Under the pieces are notes generated by a model that saw nothing but the letters and a program-made list of their open reading frames with translations, had not been told where the DNA came from and made no database searches. Below, piece after piece: positions 1 to 7,821 of a DNA stretch of 28,405 bases. A program made the position numbers and the translations under genes. Position 1 is the stretch's first letter; the number at the start of each line of letters is the position of its first letter. The stretch lies in assembly GCA_902796115.1 (NCBI GenBank), contig CADBNX010000165.1:1-28405 (forward strand). Reading direction: 5' to 3'. Source of the DNA: an uncultured Eubacteriales bacterium (lineage in GTDB: Bacteria > Bacillota > Clostridia > Christensenellales > Aristaeellaceae).

Positions 1-566
1 CCGGTGTGGCGGGTCAGGTCGAAGCCGCCGTTGAGCAGGAAAACATCATTGGGAAACTCATAAATGGGTTTATCCTCACGATAATCGCCTGACCAGAATG
101 TACGTACTTTGCGTTCGATCACAAGAGAACGCATCCCGTGCACAAGGCCGCTGATCCTGTCCGCGATCTCGCGGTCGTCTGGATTCTTTCGCAGGATGCG
201 GTTCAGCGCAGGCAGAATATAGCCCATTTCGTGAAAGGAGGAGTGCATGGTATGCGTCCATGGGTAAGGCTGATGGTAACGCAGTCCCATCGGCCCCCAG
301 CTTGAGCGCAGAAAGGTTTCGAAACCGGCGAGTACTTCTTTACCATCGTCTGTCTCCAGCACCTGCATGGCACTGTCCAGTCCTTCATACCAGGAACCCA
401 CGAGCTCGGCATCGTCCACCCGGCAATGCGCAGCTTCCGCAGGTTTCTGATTGGGCAGGATCAGCCAATAAGGCAGGAAGCCGTTTTTTTCATCAACCAT
501 GCTTGTCAGATAATGGTGAGCCAATTCGGCCATGTGCCGGGGATCGAAATGCTGGTATTTGTTCAT
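1..566 (-). CDS. Unrecognised soluble protein, 3' end beyond window (possible alpha/alpha-toroid enzyme)
   Basis: This open frame starts at the ATG at 566-564 on the minus strand and runs off the left edge, giving 188 residues without a stop. A purine-rich ribosome binding site (AAAGGCGGTG) lies just upstream, and a consensus promoter sits 27 bases before the start. No signal peptide or membrane segment is visible. The protein is rich in Trp, His and Asp, with motifs such as HCRVDDAELVGSWYEG (about 46-61) and YPWTHTMHSSFHEMGY (about 105-120). The helical, aromatic-rich pattern resembles (alpha/alpha)6-barrel carbohydrate enzymes, but no family could be named, so the function is unknown. It is transcribed away from the ecf operon and shares no operon with any gene in the window. 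Confidence 0.72.
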   Translation of the reverse strand, partial: MNKYQHFDPRHMAELAHHYLTSMVDEKNGFLPYWLILPNQKPAEAAHCRVDDAELVGSWYEGLDSAMQVLETDDGKEVLAGFETFLRSSWGPMGLRYHQPYPWTHTMHSSFHEMGYILPALNRILRKNPDDREIADRISGLVHGMRSLVIERKVRTFWSGDYREDKPIYEFPNDVFLLNGGFDLTRHT

Positions 567-592
567 CCGGATTTCACCGCCTTTCCGGATTC

Positions 593-621
593 ATCATAGC
601 ATAACACATGTTGGATTGCAA
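593..621 (-). promoter_or_regulatory. Sigma-A-type promoter for the minus-strand gene ending at the left edge
   Basis: Read on the minus strand, TTGCAA (621-616) is followed after exactly 17 bases by TATGAT (598-593), preceded by TGC as in an extended -10. Transcription would begin near 586, giving a leader of about 20 bases before the ATG at 566. Confidence 0.65.
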
Positions 622-748
622 GCAAAACTCTGATCCTGAAAACGGATTTCATGCGCTTGGGAAACTTTGCCTGAATGCATCAGGGCAGCATTCTGAGCGG
701 CGAGGAGGTGAGGGAAGAAAAGAATATGACAGTATTGATCGCGGGGGA

Positions 749-777
749 TTGAAAAGAAACCAAAATACCGCTACAAT
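749..777 (+). promoter_or_regulatory. Sigma-A-type promoter of the ecfA1-ecfA2-ecfT operon
   Basis: TTGAAA (749-754) and TACAAT (772-777) are separated by exactly 17 bases, close to the sigma-A consensus. The predicted start near 784 leaves a leader of about 90 bases before ecfA1. Confidence 0.65.
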
Positions 778-875
778 AATGCCTGGGCGTCTCCCGCCGG
801 TCTGTACGGCTTTCTTTTTTGGAAGCCTGCAGTTGTTCGGCCGGACAGCGCTTCCGTATCATCGGGGGGCAATGA

Positions 876-1697
876 ATGATCAGACTTGATAATGTCAGTT
901 ATGCTTATGAGGAAAGCGCGGCGGACGCGGTCAGCGGCGTATCGCTTGAAATAAAGGAAGGCAGTTTTGCGGCGATTCTGGGAAGAAACGGATCCGGAAA
1001 ATCGACGCTGGCAAAACTGATCAACGGTATATACCTGCCCCGCAAAGGCACGGTGACCGTGGACGGCATGGATACCCGGAATACGGAAACCACCTGGGAA
1101 ATCCGAAAAAAAGTCGGCATCATCTTTCAGAATCCGGACAATCAGATCGTGGCGACGACCGTTGCGGACGATGTTGCCTTCGGGATGGAAAATCTGGGTG
1201 TTCCACCGGAAGAGATGCCCGCCAGAATCAGAGAAGCCCTTCTTTCCACAGGCATGGCCGAGTTCGCGGAAAAAGCACCGCATCTGTTATCGGGAGGGCA
1301 GAAACAGAGAGTGGCGATCGCCGGGATCCTCGCGATGCGTCCGGACACGATTATCTGCGACGAGGCGACTGCCATGCTTGATCCGGCAGGCCGCAGAGAA
1401 GTGTTCGATGTCATCTCCGGATTGAACCGGGAAAAGCGGATGACAGTCATCTGGATTACGCACTTCATGGAAGAAGCAGCACATGCGGATGAGGTGTATG
1501 TGATGGATGGGGGAAGGGTACGCATACACGGAACCCCAAGGGAAGTGTTTTCGAATACGGATGAGCTTGCGTCATGCCGTCTGACACTGCCTTTTGCCGC
1601 GGACGTATCCGATGCGCTCCGTCAGAAAGGAATTGACATCCCGCTTTGTCTTGATGTGGATGAACTGGTCAAAGAGGTGGCGGAAAGATGCTGCTGA
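876..1697 (+). CDS. ecfA1: Energy-coupling factor transporter ATPase EcfA1
   Basis: This is one of the two ATPases of an energy-coupling factor (ECF) importer. ATP hydrolysis in the EcfA1/EcfA2 dimer moves the T component, which toggles vitamin- or metal-binding S proteins. The 273-residue length fits the family. Visible motifs are Walker A GRNGSGKST (36-44, Lys42), the Q-loop FQNPDNQIV typical of EcfA, the signature LSGGQKQR (from 138) and Walker B IICDEATAMLD (Asp162, Glu163). The start at 876 is supported by GGGGGG at 864-869. A second ATG at 872 is out of frame. The gene overlaps ecfA2 by 10 bases, indicating translational coupling. No S component is encoded nearby, which suggests a shared (group II) module serving S proteins elsewhere. 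Confidence 0.93.
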   Translation: MIRLDNVSYAYEESAADAVSGVSLEIKEGSFAAILGRNGSGKSTLAKLINGIYLPRKGTVTVDGMDTRNTETTWEIRKKVGIIFQNPDNQIVATTVADDVAFGMENLGVPPEEMPARIREALLSTGMAEFAEKAPHLLSGGQKQRVAIAGILAMRPDTIICDEATAMLDPAGRREVFDVISGLNREKRMTVIWITHFMEEAAHADEVYVMDGGRVRIHGTPREVFSNTDELASCRLTLPFAADVSDALRQKGIDIPLCLDVDELVKEVAERCC

Positions 1698-2563
1698 AAC
1701 TCGAGAATGTCACCTATGTGTATCAGAAAGGCAGCCCGTATGAATCCACTGCGCTGCATGACGTTTCTTTTTCCGTGACGGAAAAAGATTTCGTTGCGCT
1801 GATCGGACATACGGGCAGCGGAAAATCGACTCTTGCCCAGCATCTGAACGGCCTGCTGAAACCGACGGAAGGCAGTGTAACGCTTGACGGAAATGATATT
1901 CATTCGGGCAAGACTGCGCTTCGGGATGTCCGAAAGAGAATCGGTCTGGTTTTTCAGTATCCGGAACACCAGCTTTTTGAGGAGACCGTATACAAGGACG
2001 TTGCTTTCGGCCCGAAGAACGCCGGATTGAGTCAGGCAGAAACGGACGAAAGAGTCACGTGGGCACTTCGCCAGACAGGACTTGATCCGGCGGCAGTGAG
2101 CGGACTGTCTCCTTTTGAATTATCAGGCGGCAATATGCGCCGCGCGGCACTTGCCGGAGTGCTTGCGATGCGTCCGGAAATGCTGGTGCTCGACGAACCT
2201 GCCGCCGGGCTTGACCCGATGGGCCGTGCGGAGATGATGCGCCTGGTCGGAAGGCTGTATGAAGAGGGATGCGGCATCGTGATGATCACGCACAGTATGG
2301 ATGACGTGGCGGAATGGGCAAAAAGGGCTGTCGTCATGTCCCACGGAACCATTATCCGGGACGAAGCGCCACGCAGTCTCTTTGCCGGACCGAAAGAATT
2401 GCTGCAGGCAGGACTTGATGTGCCGCAAACCGTGCAGATGGGAATGAAACTGCGTGAAACAGGCGTGCCGTTTCCCGAACAGGCAATCAGCAGACAGGAA
2501 ACGCTGGATGCCCTGACCGCAATCCTCAGTGCGCATAAAGGAGCAGAAGTGAATGCTGAATAG
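1688..2563 (+). CDS. ecfA2: Energy-coupling factor transporter ATPase EcfA2
   Basis: This is the second ATPase of the ECF module, 291 residues long and forming a heterodimer with EcfA1. Walker A is GHTGSGKST (40-48, Lys46), the Q-loop reads FQYPEHQLFEETV as in other EcfA2 proteins, and Walker B is LVLDEPAAGLDP (Asp169, catalytic Glu170). The signature is LSGGN (145-149) rather than LSGGQ, followed by MRRAALAG where relatives usually have MRRVAIAG. The changes look tolerable because the serine and glycines remain. The start lies inside the end of ecfA1, and the 3' end overlaps ecfT by 11 bases, so the three proteins are probably made in fixed ratio. Confidence 0.92.
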   Translation: MLLKLENVTYVYQKGSPYESTALHDVSFSVTEKDFVALIGHTGSGKSTLAQHLNGLLKPTEGSVTLDGNDIHSGKTALRDVRKRIGLVFQYPEHQLFEETVYKDVAFGPKNAGLSQAETDERVTWALRQTGLDPAAVSGLSPFELSGGNMRRAALAGVLAMRPEMLVLDEPAAGLDPMGRAEMMRLVGRLYEEGCGIVMITHSMDDVAEWAKRAVVMSHGTIIRDEAPRSLFAGPKELLQAGLDVPQTVQMGMKLRETGVPFPEQAISRQETLDALTAILSAHKGAEVNAE

Positions 2564-3353
2564 TATTACGCTGGGTCAGTATTATCCGAAGGAAAGTATC
2601 GTGCACAGACTGGATCCGAGAAGCAAGATCATTCTTCTGATTCTTTATATCGCGGCGGTTTTCTGCGCTTCTGCCCTATGGTCGTTTCTTCCGGCTGCGG
2701 GGTTTGTGCTCCTTGCCTCTCTCCTTTCCGGCATACCGATCAGAATCATGCTGCGGAGCATAAAGCCCCTGCGTTTTATCCTGATACTGACCTTTGTGCT
2801 GAACCTCTTTTTTATGAACGGGGAAAACATCCTGCTGGATCTCGGATTCGCACGGATCACGGAAGAAGCGCTGCGGACAGCCGTCCTGTATGTTCTGCGC
2901 CTGATTTTTCTTGTGACCGGTTCTTCGCTTCTGACGCTGACGACCGCGCCGATCCCGCTGACGGACGGACTGGAATACCTCTTAAGACCGCTGAAAGTCA
3001 TCCGTTTTCCGGCACATGAGATGGCAATGATGATGACGATCGCGCTTCGGTTTATTCCGACACTGCTGGAGGAAGCGGATAAAATCATGAAAGCACAGGC
3101 GGCACGCGGAGCCGATTTTGAAAGCGGAAACCTGATGCAGCGTGCAAAAGCGATGATTCCTCTGCTTGTACCGCTTTTTGTCAGTGCTTTCAGGAGAGCC
3201 GGAGACCTTGCGATGGCAATGGAAGCGCGCTGTTACCACGGAGGGGAAGGCAGAACCAAACTGCATGTGCTCAGAATGAGAAAAACGGATTACCTGGCGC
3301 TTCTGTACGGGCTTCTTCTTATTTTTGCTACACTGGGAGTCGCGGCTCTGTAA
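2553..3353 (+). CDS. ecfT: Energy-coupling factor transporter transmembrane protein EcfT
   Basis: This is the membrane scaffold (T component) of the ECF importer, linking the EcfA ATPases to interchangeable S proteins. At 266 residues it has the usual size. It has several hydrophobic helices, for example around residues 25-70, 85-130 and 240-262. The family's cytoplasmic coupling motifs are visible: ARGADFESG (around 185) and AMEARCYHGG (around 222-231), whose Ala-Arg cores contact the ATPases. The start overlaps the end of ecfA2. In many Bacillota truA follows this gene, but here the ABC fusion gene follows after about 90 bases and no truA is present. Confidence 0.93.
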   Translation: MLNSITLGQYYPKESIVHRLDPRSKIILLILYIAAVFCASALWSFLPAAGFVLLASLLSGIPIRIMLRSIKPLRFILILTFVLNLFFMNGENILLDLGFARITEEALRTAVLYVLRLIFLVTGSSLLTLTTAPIPLTDGLEYLLRPLKVIRFPAHEMAMMMTIALRFIPTLLEEADKIMKAQAARGADFESGNLMQRAKAMIPLLVPLFVSAFRRAGDLAMAMEARCYHGGEGRTKLHVLRMRKTDYLALLYGLLLIFATLGVAAL

Positions 3354-3430
3354 AAAAGCCATATTTCTGCCTTTTTTTCGATACTTGCCGGTCATGTTTC
3401 CGCGCATAATCAAATATGTATCACATTCTG

Positions 3431-3436
3431 AAGGAG
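3431..3436 (+). promoter_or_regulatory. Ribosome binding site fixing the start of the ABC fusion gene
   Basis: AAGGAG lies 6 bases before the ATG at 3443. An in-frame ATG at 3416 has no comparable site, so the protein is taken to begin nine codons later with MLSLERITKVY, which aligns with the usual start of this ATPase family. Confidence 0.7.
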
Positions 3437-3442
3437 TCAGAC

Positions 3443-6061
3443 ATGCTGTCACTGGAACGCATTACCAAGGTTTATCAAACAGGCACGCTTACTGTTGAAG
3501 CGCTTCGCGGAATCGATCTGAAGTTCAGAAAAAGCGAGTTTGCCATGATTCTCGGACCCTCCGGATGCGGAAAGACCACGCTGCTGAATATCATCGGCGG
3601 TCTTGACCGCTATACGGACGGTGAAATGAAGATTCAGGGAAGAAAAACGAAAGAGTATACCGAAGCGGACTGGGACATTTATCGCAATCACCGGGTCGGA
3701 TTTGTTTTTCAGAGCTACAACCTGATCCCGCACCAGACAGTGCTTGGAAATGTGGAACTTGCGCTGACTCTGTCAGGCGCGGGCAAAGCGGAACGCAGAA
3801 AGAAAGCCGAAGAAGCATTGATAAAGGTCGGGCTTGGAGATCAGCTGCGGAAAAAACCGAACGAACTGAGCGGCGGACAGATGCAGCGGGTCGCCATTGC
3901 CAGGGCGCTGGTAAATGAGCCGGAAATCCTGCTGGCGGACGAACCGACCGGGGCGCTCGACAGCGATACAAGTATCCAGGTCATGGAACTGCTGAAGGAA
4001 CTGGCCAGGGAGAAGCTGGTCATCATGGTTACCCATAATCCTGAACTGGCAGAGAGGTACGCGACAAGGGTGATCCGTCTGCTTGACGGCAGGGTGACGG
4101 ACGATACCGCTCCCTATGACGGCGAAGACGGGGAAAAGGACACGCAGAACCGCAGAGAAACCACTGTTATGCATTTTGCAACTGCGCTGGGCCTTTCATT
4201 CCGTAATCTGCTGACGAAGAAAGGCAGGACCCTGCTTACGGCTTTTGCCGGTTCGATCGGAATCATCGGCATTGCCCTGATCCTGTCTATCTCAACCGGG
4301 GTTAAGCAGTACATAGACCGGGTGCAGAGGGATACCCTGTCTGCGTATCCGCTTCAGATCGAAAAAAACAGCGTGGATATGAGCGGTCTGATGCTTTCCA
4401 TGCGGGCGGACAGGCAGAGCCGGGGAGAGATACGTGACGGAATCATCACATCCGGAAATGTCATGAGCCGGATGCTGAACGCGATGAACATGGCAGTGAA
4501 AAAAAACAATCTCCGTGATTTTAAGCTTTGGCTTGACGGAAACCGGGAAATACAGACGCTTGTGACGGATATCCGGTATACGTATCCCGCGCCGCTGCGC
4601 ATTTACAGAAAAAGCGGCGGGGATTTTATTCAGGTGCATCCGAGTCAGGTCCTTGAGCAGAGTGATCTGATGGGGTCTCAAAGCAATGCCATGCTCACCG
4701 CAATGAGCGCATCATCCAATGCTTTCCAGAACCTGGATGTTTTCACCGAATTACTGGATAACCGGGATTTGCTGGAAGAGCAGTATGAACTGATCTCGGG
4801 TCGGATGCCGTCCGAATGGAATGAAGTTGTGCTGATCGTAAGCGGGAGAAATCAGATCAGCGATTATACCCTCTATGCTTTGGGACTGCGTGACCAGTCT
4901 GAAATCAGAAAACTGACGGAAGAAGTGCTGCTTGGGAATGAAATCAGCCTGCCGGAGATGAGTTTTTCCTATGAAGAACTGATGGCCATGGACTTTCGCC
5001 TGCTGCTGAATACGGATCAGTATGAAAAAACCGAAAGCGGTGTATATCTGGACCGTACGGAGGACCGGACATATTTGAACAGCCTGCTCGCCCACGCCCC
5101 CTCCCTGACCGTGACCGGTATCCTGCGGCCGAGAGATGACGCGGTTGCCATGCAGAGCAGCGGCGGGATCGGATACCTGCCGTCACTCACGGAGTATGTG
5201 ATCGACCGGATCAATGAAAGCGGCGTTGTACTGGATCAGCTTGAACATCCGGATACGGATGTGCTGACGGGACTTCCTTTCTCGGGGGGCAAAGGAATGA
5301 CGGAGAAAGAGCTCGCCGCGTGGATGGAAGCACATTCCGAAATTCTTGAGCCGTATTTTGAACGTTATCCGCAGATTCGCGGGCTGTCCTATACGCAGCT
5401 TGCAAAAATGGCGTCTGTTTTCGGAAACGGCATGTTTCAGTCCTCGGAGCGCACGCTGGAAGACAATCTGCTGCAGTTCGGCGTTTCGGATAAGGACAGC
5501 CCATCCTCAATTTACATCTACGCGGTCGATTTCGCATCCAAGGAGAGAATCAACGAAATCATTGAGGAGTACAACCTGCAGGCGGAAGAAGAAAATGAGA
5601 TCCGGTATACGGATTATGTCGGACTGATTATGAACAGTGTTACCACGATCGTGGACGCGGTTTCCTATGTGCTGATTGCCTTCGTCGCGATATCCCTTGT
5701 TGTATCGTCCATCATGATCGGTGTGATCACGTATATTTCTGTGCTGGAAAGAACCAAGGAAATCGGTATCCTGCGCGCGATCGGCGCTTCAAGACGGGAT
5801 ATCGGACGGGTGTTCAACGCGGAAACCCTGATTGTCGGTTTTTCGGCAGGAATCATCGGAATCGGTGCCACCCTGCTGCTTGATATTGTCGTGAATACGG
5901 TGATACGTCATCTGACGGGCATTGCGGCCATCGCATTCCTGCCCTTGACGAGCGCCGCGATCCTGGTTGTGATTTCCATGCTGCTGACGCTCACGGCGGG
6001 GTTGATCCCGTCGGGAATTGCCGCACGCAAGGATCCGGTGAATGCCCTTCGGAGCGAATAA
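3443..6061 (+). CDS. MacB/FtsX-type ABC transporter, ATPase-permease fusion
   Basis: The 872-residue protein joins a LolD/MacB-like ATPase to an FtsX-type permease. In the ATPase, Walker A is GPSGCGKTT (38-46), the signature LSGGQ (142-146), Walker B LLADEPTGALD (Asp166, Glu167) and the switch histidine is His198. The permease has one membrane helix at about 262-285, an external domain of some 450 residues, then three helices at about 740-765, 796-820 and 831-862. The YISVLERTKEIGILRAIGA motif before the second-last helix is typical of FtsX permeases. Such transporters are mechanotransmitters: they move lipoproteins, peptides or antibiotics, or activate wall enzymes, rather than carrying small solutes. 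The substrate cannot be read here. It stands alone between ecfT and the elongation operon. Confidence 0.88.
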   Translation: MLSLERITKVYQTGTLTVEALRGIDLKFRKSEFAMILGPSGCGKTTLLNIIGGLDRYTDGEMKIQGRKTKEYTEADWDIYRNHRVGFVFQSYNLIPHQTVLGNVELALTLSGAGKAERRKKAEEALIKVGLGDQLRKKPNELSGGQMQRVAIARALVNEPEILLADEPTGALDSDTSIQVMELLKELAREKLVIMVTHNPELAERYATRVIRLLDGRVTDDTAPYDGEDGEKDTQNRRETTVMHFATALGLSFRNLLTKKGRTLLTAFAGSIGIIGIALILSISTGVKQYIDRVQRDTLSAYPLQIEKNSVDMSGLMLSMRADRQSRGEIRDGIITSGNVMSRMLNAMNMAVKKNNLRDFKLWLDGNREIQTLVTDIRYTYPAPLRIYRKSGGDFIQVHPSQVLEQSDLMGSQSNAMLTAMSASSNAFQNLDVFTELLDNRDLLEEQYELISGRMPSEWNEVVLIVSGRNQISDYTLYALGLRDQSEIRKLTEEVLLGNEISLPEMSFSYEELMAMDFRLLLNTDQYEKTESGVYLDRTEDRTYLNSLLAHAPSLTVTGILRPRDDAVAMQSSGGIGYLPSLTEYVIDRINESGVVLDQLEHPDTDVLTGLPFSGGKGMTEKELAAWMEAHSEILEPYFERYPQIRGLSYTQLAKMASVFGNGMFQSSERTLEDNLLQFGVSDKDSPSSIYIYAVDFASKERINEIIEEYNLQAEEENEIRYTDYVGLIMNSVTTIVDAVSYVLIAFVAISLVVSSIMIGVITYISVLERTKEIGILRAIGASRRDIGRVFNAETLIVGFSAGIIGIGATLLLDIVVNTVIRHLTGIAAIAFLPLTSAAILVVISMLLTLTAGLIPSGIAARKDPVNALRSE

Positions 6062-6102
6062 AGCGAAATTGCCCGAAAAGCTGTACGCAGGCGCCTGTTT
6101 TA

Positions 6103-6111
6103 TGGTATAAT
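6103..6111 (+). promoter_or_regulatory. Extended -10 promoter of the maf-mre-rodA operon
   Basis: TGGTATAAT (6103-6111) is a perfect extended -10 element. The expected -35 position (about 6083-6088) is poor, which is common for extended -10 promoters. It lies 60 bases before maf in the only sizeable gap upstream of the elongation genes. Confidence 0.5.
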
Positions 6112-6171
6112 ATAAAAGGTCTGCTTTACCTTGAAAGCGGCAATGCTGAAACTTGATGCTGAGGAAAAGAA

Positions 6172-6735
6172 TTGGAACTGATTCTCGCTTCCGCGTCTCC
6201 GAGACGCAAGGAATTACTGACATTTACCGGGATACCGTTTACGGTGCTGTCTTCGGATGCGGCTGAATGCAGCGTGGATGACCCCGCTGAAACCGTGATT
6301 CTGAACGCCTGCAGCAAATGCGGCGCGATAGCGCGAAATCATCCGGGCAGCATTGTTCTGGGAGCGGATACCGTTGTATACCTGCCCGGAAGGAAAGAGA
6401 TCCTGGGAAAACCCAGGAATGAGGATGATGCGAGACGTATGCTTCACCTGCTGAACGGGAATGAGCACAGGGTGTATACCGGCGTATGTGTCTCAGGACC
6501 CCTGGGGGAAAACAAAGCGTACGATGCCGCAGAAGTGGTGTTTGACAGAATCCCCGACGACGTGATTGACGGGTATATCGCATCCGGTGAATACAAAGGG
6601 AAAGCAGGCGCGTATGCGATACAGGGAAGTGCTTCCCGATTTGTAAGACGGGTTAACGGGTCAGTGACCTGTGTGATCGGACTTCCGATGCATCTTGTCA
6701 GAGAAATGCTCCTGCCCTATGGCTTGCTGCTGTAA
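6172..6735 (+). CDS. maf: Maf family nucleotide pyrophosphatase
   Basis: Maf enzymes hydrolyse non-canonical or pyrimidine nucleoside triphosphates to monophosphates, a house-cleaning activity, and have been linked to septum formation in Bacillus. The 187-residue length is normal. The N-terminal signature LASASPRRKELL (5-16, with the phosphate-binding Arg11, Arg12, Lys13), GADTVV (64-69, Asp66), GKPRNEDDARRML, and the C-terminal GKAGAYAIQGSA are all present. The start is a TTG at 6172 preceded by GAGGAAAAG, since no ATG fits the conserved N-terminus. It is the first gene of the elongation operon, and maf next to mreBCD is a common arrangement in Clostridia. Confidence 0.93.
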   Translation: MELILASASPRRKELLTFTGIPFTVLSSDAAECSVDDPAETVILNACSKCGAIARNHPGSIVLGADTVVYLPGRKEILGKPRNEDDARRMLHLLNGNEHRVYTGVCVSGPLGENKAYDAAEVVFDRIPDDVIDGYIASGEYKGKAGAYAIQGSASRFVRRVNGSVTCVIGLPMHLVREMLLPYGLLL

Positions 6736-6768
6736 GTATACGGAAAACCGGGAAAGTTGGAAGAGTTT

Positions 6769-7812
6769 ATGGCCATTTTTGCACCGGATATCGGAATTGA
6801 CCTTGGAACCAGCAATACCCTTGTTTATGTACGGCATAAAGGGATTATCATAGAAGAACCCTCTGTTTTGGTGCTGGATCGCGGAGGAAAGCATACGGTG
6901 CGCGCGATCGGGGAAGAAGCGCTGAGCGTACTGGGGCGTACGGGCGGAGAAATGGTGTGCGTCCGGCCGCTGAGCGACGGTATGATCCGTGATTTCGACC
7001 TGACACAGTATATGCTGCAGTTTTTTGTGCGGAAAGCCATCGGAGTTTCCCATCTGGTCAAGCCCCGTGCCGTGATCACAGTGCCAAGCCGGGTAACGCC
7101 GATCGAAAAGCGTGCAGTCAGACAGGCGGCTTTTGCCGCCGGGGTCCGGCAGGGCAAACTGCATCTTGTGGAAAAGACATTTGCGTCCGCCCTCGGCTGC
7201 GGACTGCCTGTATTTGATCCCGTCGGTTCGATGGTAGTGGATATCGGCGGAGGGACGACGGAGGCGGCGGTGATTTCCCTGGGAGGCGTCGTGCTCTCAA
7301 GAGCCATCAGAATCGGCGGGATCAAAATGGATGAAAGCGTTTCCGCGTATGTCAAAAAGACGTTCAATATCATGATCGGAGACCGTACTGCCGAGGATGT
7401 AAAACTGAATTTGGGAAGCGCTTATCCGATGCAGGAATACCGTGAATCGCCGGTCCGGGGAAGGGATATGGTGACAAATCTGCCTCGGAATGCGGTGCTC
7501 GGTTCGGATATGGTGTACGAAGCGCTGCAGGCACCCTGCCAGGCGATTCTCGGGGCGATCCGTTTCGTTTTGGAACGCACGCCCCCTGAGCTGATCGGTG
7601 ATATCATGAAAAACGGGATCTATCTGTGCGGAGGAAGCGCAAATCTGCTTGGGCTGGATCAGTATATCGCGAGCGAACTGGGAATCCCGGTGCTGCTGGC
7701 AAAGGATGCGGGGACCTGTGCGATCCAGGGAGTCGGGCAGTTGGTGGAGAATATCGAACTGCTGCATCGAATCGGAAGATCGAGCTTCCTGCGTGAAAAC
7801 GAGGAGGAATAG
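6769..7812 (+). CDS. mreB: Rod shape-determining protein MreB
   Basis: MreB is the bacterial actin that forms membrane-bound filaments and directs the elongation machinery (MreCD, RodA, PBP2). The actin-fold nucleotide motifs are clear: phosphate 1 DIGIDLGTSNT (7-17) and phosphate 2 VVDIGGGTTEAAV (Asp158), with the adenosine motif YLCGGSANL near residue 286. The ATG at 6769 is preferred over an in-frame TTG at 6757: GGAAGAG precedes it at suitable distance, and the resulting MAIFAPDIGIDLGT matches the usual N-terminus. Length is 347 residues. It is followed 9 bases later by mreC. The exact paralogue (MreB, Mbl or MreBH) cannot be told, but the position next to mreC favours MreB itself. Confidence 0.94.
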   Translation: MAIFAPDIGIDLGTSNTLVYVRHKGIIIEEPSVLVLDRGGKHTVRAIGEEALSVLGRTGGEMVCVRPLSDGMIRDFDLTQYMLQFFVRKAIGVSHLVKPRAVITVPSRVTPIEKRAVRQAAFAAGVRQGKLHLVEKTFASALGCGLPVFDPVGSMVVDIGGGTTEAAVISLGGVVLSRAIRIGGIKMDESVSAYVKKTFNIMIGDRTAEDVKLNLGSAYPMQEYRESPVRGRDMVTNLPRNAVLGSDMVYEALQAPCQAILGAIRFVLERTPPELIGDIMKNGIYLCGGSANLLGLDQYIASELGIPVLLAKDAGTCAIQGVGQLVENIELLHRIGRSSFLRENEEE

Positions 7813-7821
7813 GCAAGGCAA

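Larger units (their letters stand above)
567..875. other. 309-base divergent intergenic region with two promoters and no gene
   Basis: The gap separates the minus-strand gene starting at 566 from ecfA1. It holds the two outward promoters listed separately. Short open frames here have no matching start signal or coding character. The ecf leader (about 784-875) has a weak hairpin, GGCTT (808-812) pairing with AAGCC (823-827), but no recognisable riboswitch core. Confidence 0.6.

Noticed and set aside
784..875. Riboswitch in the ecf leader
   Set aside because: ECF operons are sometimes under vitamin riboswitches, but only a five-pair hairpin is seen and no known conserved core is present.
608..889. 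Small open frame (93 codons) in the gap before ecfA1
   Set aside because: It spans the promoter and overlaps the ecfA1 start in another frame; there is no ribosome binding site and no protein-like composition.
3354..3378. A-tract/T-tract hairpin after ecfT as a terminator
   Set aside because: Only a seven-pair A-T-rich stem with a mismatch can form (AAAAAAG with CTTTTTT), and the T-tract is part of the stem, so it is too weak to call.
3385..3412. Possible promoter before the ABC fusion gene (TTGCCG with CATAAT or TAATCA)
   Set aside because: Spacers are 14 or 16 bases and the hexamers are imperfect; not convincing.
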